Positions 56,672 to 64,000 of a stretch of 64,000 bases of DNA are shown piece after piece. The position numbers and the translations under genes were made by a program. Position 1 is the first letter of the stretch. Every line of letters begins with the position of its first letter. Source of the DNA: Axinella damicornis (Eukaryota; Porifera; Demospongiae; Axinellida; Axinellidae); contig OZ007513.1 in assembly GCA_963931865.1 (NCBI GenBank), positions 10,875,467-10,939,466 on the forward strand, given 5' to 3'. Below the pieces are notes generated by a model that did no database searches, was not told the DNA's origin, and saw only the letters and a list, made by a program, of their open reading frames with translations.

Positions 56672-57452
56672 GTTCCACTCACTTGATTCAGTCCCACACC
56701 AGCCATTACTGGAGAAATTATGCAGCTACAATCTGGATCCCCACATCTTGTCCTGGATATCCAGCTATCTTACAGGAAGGAAACAACGTGGTTGTAGATG
56801 GAGAATCATCCCCTGATACACGTCTTGTCCGGAGTACCTCAAGGTTCCGTATTAGGCCCCCTACTAGCTATTTCTCATCTATATTGATGATATCTCATTG
56901 ATCAACCTGTCAGAGGGAAGCATGCTCAACTTGTTCGCAGATGCTATGCTCCTCTACAAGCCCATCAATTCCACCAGGAACTTTCATCATTTGCAATTGG
57001 ACATTGAGCAAATCAGTGACTGGGTGAGTAGGAACAACCTAACCTGTAAATCAATGGTGATATCAAGAAAGAGGAACCCTAGACAATCCCCACAACTCCA
57101 ACTAAATGGGACCCCCCCTTGAACAAGTTGAAACCTTCAAATACCTAGGAGTCCTTCTATCAACAGACTTATCTTGTGGTCTGCCCACGTCGACTCCATT
57201 TGTACCAAGGCTAAGAAACTTGTTGGACTTTTGTATAGAAGGTTCTCTACCAACACTAATAGTCTGAAATGTACCAAATGCTCGTGCGCCCTCATCTTGA
57301 GTACGCTGCTCAAGTCTGGAACCCCTCCCTAACAAAAGACATGAAACTGGAGAATGTCCAAAAGTTTGCCCTGAAAATGTGTACTAAGAGCTGGGACTCA
57401 GGATATCAGGATCTGCTTGATTTAACCCAAATGCCAAGTTTTGAACCCTGAG
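56672..57452 (+). mobile_element. LINE reverse-transcriptase fragment
   Basis: In changing plus frames it reads LDSVPHQPLLEKLCSYNLDP, HILSWISSYLTGRKQ, then LVRSTSRFRIRPP (a decayed [12 protein letters not shown] region), LFADAMLLYKPI (decayed ADD box) and QLDIEQISDWVSRNNLTC. It then reads FKYLGVLLSTDL and YQMLVRPHLEYAAQVWNPSL. This is the palm-to-C-terminal order of CR1/Jockey-like LINE polymerases. At least three frame changes show it is inactive. Confidence 0.88.
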
Positions 57453-57654
57453 GATAGAGTCACACTGACGTGTTTATACTAGCTAGCTGGTCATGGCACA
57501 CCATTTCCATCGGGATATTGCTAAGGCTCATTGTTGACGGACTTGAATTCCTCTTTCAGTGTGTAATCACCATACTCTTGCACTTGAATGCAAATGATTC
57601 TAGCTAGCTATAGCTAGCTACTGACCACTGATAAATGTTATTGATGTCCTTCTG

Positions 57655-57920
57655 AAGTCAATAGGAGCATGAGTATGTATGCGGATGATCTTCTTCTGTA
57701 TAGGCCTATACATTCCCTTTAGACTACCAAGTCCTGCAGGCTGACATTGATGCACTATCTGACTGGATTTCAGCCCACAAGCTACAGTTTAACTGCAATA
57801 AGTGCAAGTGTATGCTTGTATCCCGAAAGAGGTATCCCATATATAGTGCCAGTTCCACAGTGCTAATCAACAGCCAACCCTTAGAGAGACCTATAAATAT
57901 CTTGGAATCCTGCTAACATC
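57655..57920 (+). mobile_element. Second LINE reverse-transcriptase fragment
   Basis: MSMYADDLLLYRPIH with an intact ADD box, then YQVLQADIDALSDWISAHKL and NKCKCMLVSRKR. It repeats the region already present at 56900-57100, so it derives from a separate insertion. Confidence 0.8.
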
Positions 57921-58422
57921 TGATCTGTCCTTGCCAGCACACATATATATCTACACTCTGCTATTCTATTCTTGCCATAAACATTCGATCTAGCAGAGAT
58001 GGAGCTCCAGAGATGCCAGTCAACCGTCAGAACCTAGAGGGTTTTTGTCCTCCGAGTTCTGCACATGTGCTCCTTTATTCCTCCATTTCCTCATTCCCAT
58101 CTCTCATTTCCCATTTAGAGTGACCCATAGCTATATAATATTGACCTTATGCAAATACGTCACAAAATCGAGTGTACATGATGCAGGCAGCCATAAAATT
58201 GAGTGCACGTGACAATTGATAATTGAATAACATTGCAGAGTTGCCACTCATGAAACCTACTCTTAATGAGAATATGGAAAGATTATGGGTAGATAACTGG
58301 CTAGATATTGCATAAGGTCTAGATCTATCAATACCATGTGCTTAAGGGTACCAGTAATTACCACTCAAAGGGCACCATCTGGTGGCAAGCTTGCTACCTC
58401 TAATTCTGCCTAGCCTCTGTTA

Positions 58423-58614
58423 ATGGTACCTCTGAGTGGAATCATGCATGTACACAGGAATCGTATACCTGTAAAGGGAGCCAGAAAAGCTTGGGGCACC
58501 CTCAGGGGCACAACAACTCTTGCTGTCGAAAATGCCCTAAAAACTCTCACAAGCATAAATGGAATGGGGCTAGTGGTTAAAAGGAAGTTCAAGATGGCGA
58601 ATAAAGACCAATGA
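58423..58614 (+). pseudogene. Transposon-like peptide fragment (VKGARKAWGTLRGTT)
   Basis: A short frame with NRIPVKGARKAWGTLRGTTT and VENALKTLTSINGMGLVVKR, ending in KRKFKMANKDQ. The K-x-WGTL-x-TT pattern recalls peptides carried by invertebrate retroelements (memory only). Confidence 0.35.
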
Positions 58615-58899
58615 GTACATGTAACAAAACGGTGGTTTGTTGTTAGGGGTGAGGAGAGTGTTCTAGAACAGCTGCAGGAATGGCCAAAAATATGTGTTCA
58701 GATTTCTTGGATCGAGGCATGTGAACCTGAACTCAGTTATGGACTCTGTTTGTCCTCCTGCAGAACAATTGCATATTGTTGAACAATCTTCCTCTGAACA
58801 ATCTTCCTCTGAACAAGCAGTGTCCCAGCAAACTACCACTCAGGACAGCACCTCTTTGCTGATGACATGTTGCTATATAGGACAATATACTCTACTGTT

Positions 58900-59210
58900 G
58901 ATTATGTCAAACGTTTATTGTTGGATAACACAATGGGGCATGATAAACTGTTCCGAATTGCTACAGCGTGTGAAAAAAGAGTTTGTGCAAGTCTGGGGTT
59001 GTAGAAGGGTGAGGGGATGTGCATCTCTGGTGAAATGACTTACAAGGCTTACCGGTAAGCACCAGGGGAGCATGGGGAAAGTCAATGAACCTGTGAACAA
59101 TTTTGTACAAATGACACATTTTAAATATAAGAAGCTTTCTCCTTTCAGAAAGTGGGGGTATGTTCAAGGTATGCATGTCACTATTATTCCATGTGTGGAA
59201 GCAATCAGTG
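58900..59210 (-). mobile_element. LINE C-terminal fragment, minus strand
   Basis: LNIPPLSERRKLLIFKMCHL, then YKIVHRFIDFPHAPLVLTGK and SFHQRCTSPHPSTTPDLHK-LFFHTL: the post-polymerase region of CR1-like LINEs. Opposite in orientation to the fragments at 56.7-57.9 kb. Confidence 0.75.
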
Positions 59211-59383
59211 TGCTGGGGTTGGTTGAGACTACTGTGCAATCTGCCATGTCTGACTGTTTGTCATGATCCTCTTAGACTACATCCTTGCCTTGCCAGGTAG
59301 CTAAGTTTCTCCATTTCCCATCTCATTTCCTCGTTCCTACTTTTAGAGTGAGCTTATAGCTATAGTATAGTAGCTACCTATAC

Positions 59384-59800
59384 TAGTCTCGTGCCCAGCC
59401 CCTTCTACGCGCGCCCCCGCGCAGAGGGTCTGAGTGAGATTTCTTGTCACTAGCTAGCTAACACCTTTCCCACCGGGAATTTGAGATGGCCCTGATCGCG
59501 CCCGTGGATTACGTCACCGATCGAGCGAGAACAGCTCAGTTTAAAGTTCTCTGTTATCTATGGTATAAAGAGGACTTAGCTAGCTACTTCGTTGTTGATT
59601 CACTGTGTTCATGACACCCCTTCGTAGCTTCTAAGAACTTTTCAGCCATCTCAACTTCGAAAAACAACGGTCAGTTTTACGGCAATGCAGGAATAACAAG
59701 AAGTCCACCGCCCTTTTTTTTTCTACGAAACTTAATGCAATGGATACATAAAAATAGAAGCCAAACCGTTTCGTAAACAATCTGTCTGGGCACGAGACTA
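59384..59800. mobile_element. Foldback ends (TAGTCTCGTGCCCAG) 400 bp apart
   Basis: TAGTCTCGTGCCCAGCCCCT at the left and CTGGGCACGAGACTA at the right, with GCGCGCCCCCGCGC inside the left half. The shared GTGCCC variant in both ends indicates one element of 417 bp. Confidence 0.7.
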
Positions 59801-59951
59801 TACCGGTATTAGGCGCGCGCGCCTAGCAAAAAGGGGTGTGTCGTACTTAACTGCGCATGCGTTGATGAGGCGTCCCCCCAAAATATTCGTCCGCCGCCGG
59901 CGCCCGCACAATCAATCTGCAGATGACCGCAGTGCGAGATAGCCGCAAAAT

Positions 59952-60026
59952 ATGGGGTCCGAATCCGAATGGGAAGGCAGGATCTTTAAGCTCATTGTAG
60001 CCATCGTCAGTGGCCTCATACCAGGG
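59952..60026 (+). CDS. Candidate first exon of an unidentified gene
   Basis: ATG at 59952 opens a 25-codon phase-0 exon (MGSESEWEGRIFKLIVAIVS then GLIPG) ending in a strong donor GGG|GTGAGT. The upstream 130 bp is GC- and CpG-rich (GCGCGCGC, CCGCCGCCGGCGCCCGC), as expected of an animal promoter. The hydrophobic IVAIVSGLIPG suggests a membrane protein. I could not locate downstream exons and do not recognise the gene. Confidence 0.4.
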
Positions 60027-61517
60027 GTGAGTTCTGTCGAGATGTCTGTCAGTGGCTGCAACGTTAACTGTGACAGTAGTTATAGCCACCACTCAGATTT
60101 ACCTGGTATAATTAGCTAGCACCATGCACACAACAACATGCACCACAGCCCACAACTACGTGCGTAAACAGGTGGAAATTGGTTCTACTTTATTAAAGTG
60201 CTCGTTGTTGGATGCAACTGCAGTCAGCTGCAGTTAGCATGTTCGTCTCATTTAAACTCATAATTTTTATTGTGTAGTTATAGTATTGGCCGTGGCTTTG
60301 GACAGATGGGCAATCCTGCGTACCCAGCACTCTAGTCATTGGCCGGTAACTATACAGCTGCAAAAGGACGTCTGAAGCAGGGACCAGTGAAATACATTCA
60401 CACCAATCATTATAATTATAATAGATTGCATCATTTGCATGGCCTTATATGTGCTTTTTCAATGTTTCTCCTCATGCCTCTTTGTGAGAAACAGATTACA
60501 GATTTTGGAACAACTATATAAGGGTACCCAGTGTCCAACATCTTGATGACTTAGCTCTGTATTTCAGTGCCTTTTAAGCTTTACCTGAATATAAAGTTAT
60601 TATGCCGCTAGCTTCAGTAAATATTCACTGCAAACTTGTTAGGATGTAGAAGTTAAAGGCATAATGTGCCATGAGCCCTTTAGCTAGTCCGGCCCATGCA
60701 TGGGAAACTGTAGACGGTAGAAGTTGACTCAACAGCATAATTGTTGATACGAAAATCTGGGACTTTGTTAGAGGATGCCAGAGCGTTAAGCCACACTTAA
60801 ACACGCCATCTGAGATGTTGACCACAGTAATTTAAAAGTGTAATTAGGCTGTAACCCAGATTAGGTTGCTTGAGTTTCAGTTCTGCAAGTCAGTGACCCG
60901 TAGACATAATTTTGCAGGTGATTTTCATTGCCTCAACTATCACAATAATCACATGAGTCATGAATAAAGTATTTCAGTATAATATTATACTACTGTTACA
61001 GTATGCCTAGTTATAGAAAAGTACCACTGTTAATGTAGAAACAATAACCGATGCTATGATAATATCCATCCCTATAATTATTATGGTTGATCTCTTATTG
61101 GGTCTGCATGGTGCTGCAGCTATGCATCGGCCCAGTATAACATTTATTGAATATCCATGCAGTAAAATATTCATTTTTATTGCCGACACCTGTGTACTAT
61201 ATTCACATGAAGATGTTATTAAATTAAATATTCATTCTGCTTCTGACTTACAATTAGACAATGGGATGTTTAGGCCACATCAATTTAACTTTACGTTGCT
61301 CGGGCCAAATGACCTTTCCAAGAGGGTTGGTAGGTAGGCTAATTAATAGTCACATGACCAAACATTGCTGAAGAAGAGTTATCCCAGTTCCTATAATGCC
61401 TGAAATCTGCTTCAGTGAGCAAGGCCTATAAAATTTAATTATGATAGATGTAGCTAGAAGAGGGTTTGATACACATCTTTAGTGCTGCATATAAATCAAG
61501 AACTTGCATTGACAGCA
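60027..61517. other. No exon recognised
   Basis: AT-rich sequence without recognised repeats or coding content; it would be intronic if the exon at 59952 is real. Confidence 0.4.
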
Positions 61518-62070
61518 CTGAAATTGAGACCACCATGCAGCTTCTCCGAGGTTTATTCTCAACTGACTCAATCTGACACCCTTATCGATATCAACTAGTT
61601 AGCTGGTTCACCATCTCTGCAAGTCATGTAGCTAGCTGCATCTAAAACCAATCTTTAGCAGCTCCAATGCCCGAGCCACACTGTGCCTTCACCTCAGTTG
61701 CATGAGTATAGTGGTCACGTAATATGTATGCCATTCTAGGGGATTCTGTATGCCAACCCAAATTCTCAGATGCATGGACTTGCATCTTCCCTCTCACCAT
61801 CAAGCTTTGTCCCATGCTCATGACGTGGCTCCATGCTGGTCTAGGAGTGATTCCCTAAAATGGCTACATAGCTATGTACGAAAATCTACTCATTTCTACT
61901 CATTTAGACTCGATCCTAATCATGGCATGCAGGGTTTGCATGTGCATGCATGGTTTGCGTGTGCATGCATCTTGGCCAGTAAGGAGATGTGGTTTATTGG
62001 TTATATTCATGGTATGTGTGCACGGTGTGGGGGAGGGAGGAGGGATCTTATGGAGCCAGTGGAATTCTGT
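61518..62070. repeat. Diverged direct duplication, first copy
   Basis: Collinear with 63396-63970, sharing for example CTTCACCTCA-TTGCATGAG, GGGGATTCTGTATGCCA, ATCAAGCTTTGTC and GGAGATGTGGTTTAT. Many indels separate them. No gene recognised. Confidence 0.8.
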
Positions 62071-62486
62071 ACCCACACACAGTAACTCCCCCATGTTTAT
62101 TGAGTTGCACTAGGTTCATATACATACTTAGCGCCAGCAAGAATTCAGGGCAAGTGGAAAAGGCGGATACGGTCGGACGCGGACGCGGACGCGGACACGG
62201 ACACGGACACGAACTCATTTTTCAGCCCTTTGCAGTGTAGGACAATGGTTATTCATGCGCTAAAGTTGCTTTCTTAGCCTATTGAACCGCCTTTCATGTT
62301 TTCCTCGAGTCAGCAGAGGTCAAAGGCCACGTACATATTTATTGAGCTTCGACTAGCTAGAAGAGCATTTATTTATTGCAGAAACCAAACTCAGGCCTTT
62401 TGCCAAAGCATAGGAAGCAGAAATAATATTCCTATACCATCTATGACGATGGCTGATCGAAGCTCGAACTTTCAGCTCACTAAATG

Positions 62487-62568
62487 TAGCCTCGTTCCCA
62501 GTCCCACGCCCAGCTTTTCGTCGCTTGCAAGCGACGAAAAACTGGGCGTGGGACTGGGAACGAGGCTA
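62487..62568. mobile_element. Foldback element, 41-bp arms, no loop
   Basis: TAGCCTCGTTCCCAGTCCCA...CGCTTG is mirrored with one mismatch; the longest near-perfect hairpin of the family here. It lies at the centre of the larger inverted repeat. Confidence 0.93.
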
Positions 62569-62735
62569 TATTAAATATGCATGTGGCCTTTGACCTCTGC
62601 TGACTCGAGGAAAGACATGAAAGGCGGTTCAATAGGCTAAGCAAGCAACTTTAGCGAATGAATAACCATGTTTAGCTTCTGTCCTACACTGTAAAGGGCT
62701 GAAAAATGAGTTTCGGTTCGTGTCCGTGTCCCGGG

Positions 62736-62912
<177 letters not shown>

Positions 62913-63031
62913 ACCGTATCCGCGTTTTCCACTTGCCCAAGAAGGGGCCTGAGCTAATTATGCGCACATAATTTGCAGAATAATAGGGACTTACCTGAAT
63001 TGCACATTATTCGCGAATAATCGGCCAGAAA

Positions 63032-63274
63032 ATGGAAATAATTATTAGTGGGCGTGTAGTTTCAGCTACATGGCTCATGGCTGCCTTGTGTGAGTCTGAT
63101 GTGGAGTGCTGTGGCGACCTTTCGTCGCTTTCAAGCTCTGAAACAGGAACAGAGGCTACAGAGCATGAGTCTACCTCCTCCTGTGTGTCTCTGCTAGACC
63201 GCTTACGGAGCCCCAAGCCATCTGAGTTGGCTCGTAAACAAAAAGTCGATCACAATGTCAAAAATATTTTGTGA
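63032..63274 (+). pseudogene. Transposase-associated N-terminal fragment (LLDRLRSPKPSELARK)
   Basis: An 80-codon frame with a Ser/Glu-rich stretch (DLSSLSSSETGTEATEHEST) followed by LLDRLRSPKPSELARKQKVD. This LDRLRSPKPS-LARK motif is one I associate from memory with N-termini of transposon proteins in invertebrates. It stops 10 residues later. Confidence 0.4.
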
Positions 63275-63395
63275 ATAACAGGTTGTTGATGTAAAATAAT
63301 GGGCTTAGTTGTCAAGAATATTCAAATAAAATAATGGGGGAAATTTTGTGAATAACTAGCTCAGGCCTACGGGCCAAGAAGGGCCTCTGGATTGC

Positions 63396-63970
63396 TCTGA
63401 AATTGAGATCACCATGCAGCCTCTCCGAGGACTATTCTCCACAGATCTCATCTTTATCAACTATATATATAGCTAGCAGGTTCACCATCACTGCATGTCA
63501 TGTAGCCATACCTATAACCAACCTTTAGCATCTCCAAAGCCCACTCCAAATATATTATGGACTCTTCAGTTGCAATACGACTGTTGCTGGGCCTCACTTG
63601 CACGTGCCTTCACCTCACTTGCATGAGTATAGTGGTCATGTAACATACTCACGGGGATTCTGTATGCCAGCCCACTAGCAGACTCTCAGATGATCTTGTA
63701 TCACCATCAAGCTTTGTCTCATGCTCGTGGCTCCATGCCGCAGCTGGCTAGGAGCGATTCAACAAAACGTCTACTTATGTACAAAATTCCACTCAGTCCC
63801 AATCATCAGATTACATACTCTGAAGAAAGGTGCTCTCCATTACCATATAAGGAGGCATGGCAGGGTTAGCATTTGTGTGAGCATTTTGGCCAGCAAGGAG
63901 ATGTGGTTTATGTTATTCATGGTGTATGAGGGAGGGGGTGATCTTCTTGAGCCAGTGGAATTCAGCAACT
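63396..63970. repeat. Diverged direct duplication, second copy
   Basis: Pairs with 61518-62070 in the same orientation about 1.9 kb away. The two copies bracket the large inverted repeat. Confidence 0.8.
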
Positions 63971-64000
63971 CTGGGAAGGAAAGTAGACTAGCATACTAGT

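Overview
This window is animal nuclear DNA with spliced genes (GT...AG introns, many of them short), short intergenic spaces and very many small inverted-repeat transposons. Intron structure, gene content and several repeat-borne peptides that I associate with sponge genomes suggest a demosponge, possibly Amphimedon queenslandica. That placement is inference from memory. One 200-base run of N (50164-50363) is an assembly gap.

Layout. (1) 1-10.6 kb holds two copies of a segmental duplication (about 113-3537 and 6478-10624). Each carries a small secreted-protein gene (damaged differently in each copy), a LINE reverse-transcriptase fragment and the 3' end of a glycosyltransferase gene. A multi-pass membrane protein gene (5043-6071, minus) lies between them. 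(2) 10172-11758 (minus) is an intact, intronless GT4 glycosyltransferase of bacterial type, a likely horizontal acquisition. (3) 12.9-21.4 kb (plus) is a complete four-repeat annexin gene. One of its introns carries a decayed Crypton-type tyrosine-recombinase element. (4) 23.8-34.3 kb (minus) holds two tandem CTR-type copper-transporter genes with matching exon architecture. (5) 34.3-41.7 kb has no recognised gene and is full of small inverted-repeat elements. (6) 41.7-49.4 kb (plus) is a complete seven-exon organic anion transporter (SLCO/OATP) gene, about 713 residues. (7) 51.8-56.5 kb (minus) holds the EF-hand 5' part of a Rab11-FIP3/4-like gene. Its splice acceptors are fed by very long pyrimidine arrays, and its 3' part is not visible and may lie in or beyond the gap. 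(8) 56.6-59.3 kb is LINE debris. (9) 59.9-64 kb has one candidate first exon, a large inverted repeat with a GC-rich hexanucleotide expansion, and a diverged direct duplication.

The genes do not form a pathway: copper uptake, organic anion transport, annexin, a Rab11 effector and a glycosyltransferase are neighbours only by position. The most unusual property of the window is a family of about 30 foldback elements ending in TAGCCTCGTTCCCAGG...CCTGGGAACGAGGCTA. They range from bare 34-40 bp hairpins to composites in which two foldbacks flank unrelated DNA. Several other inverted-repeat families, including a TTAA-bounded palindrome, sit among them.

Exon boundaries were read by eye from splice consensus and reading-phase agreement. 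Family names come from motif recognition without database searches.
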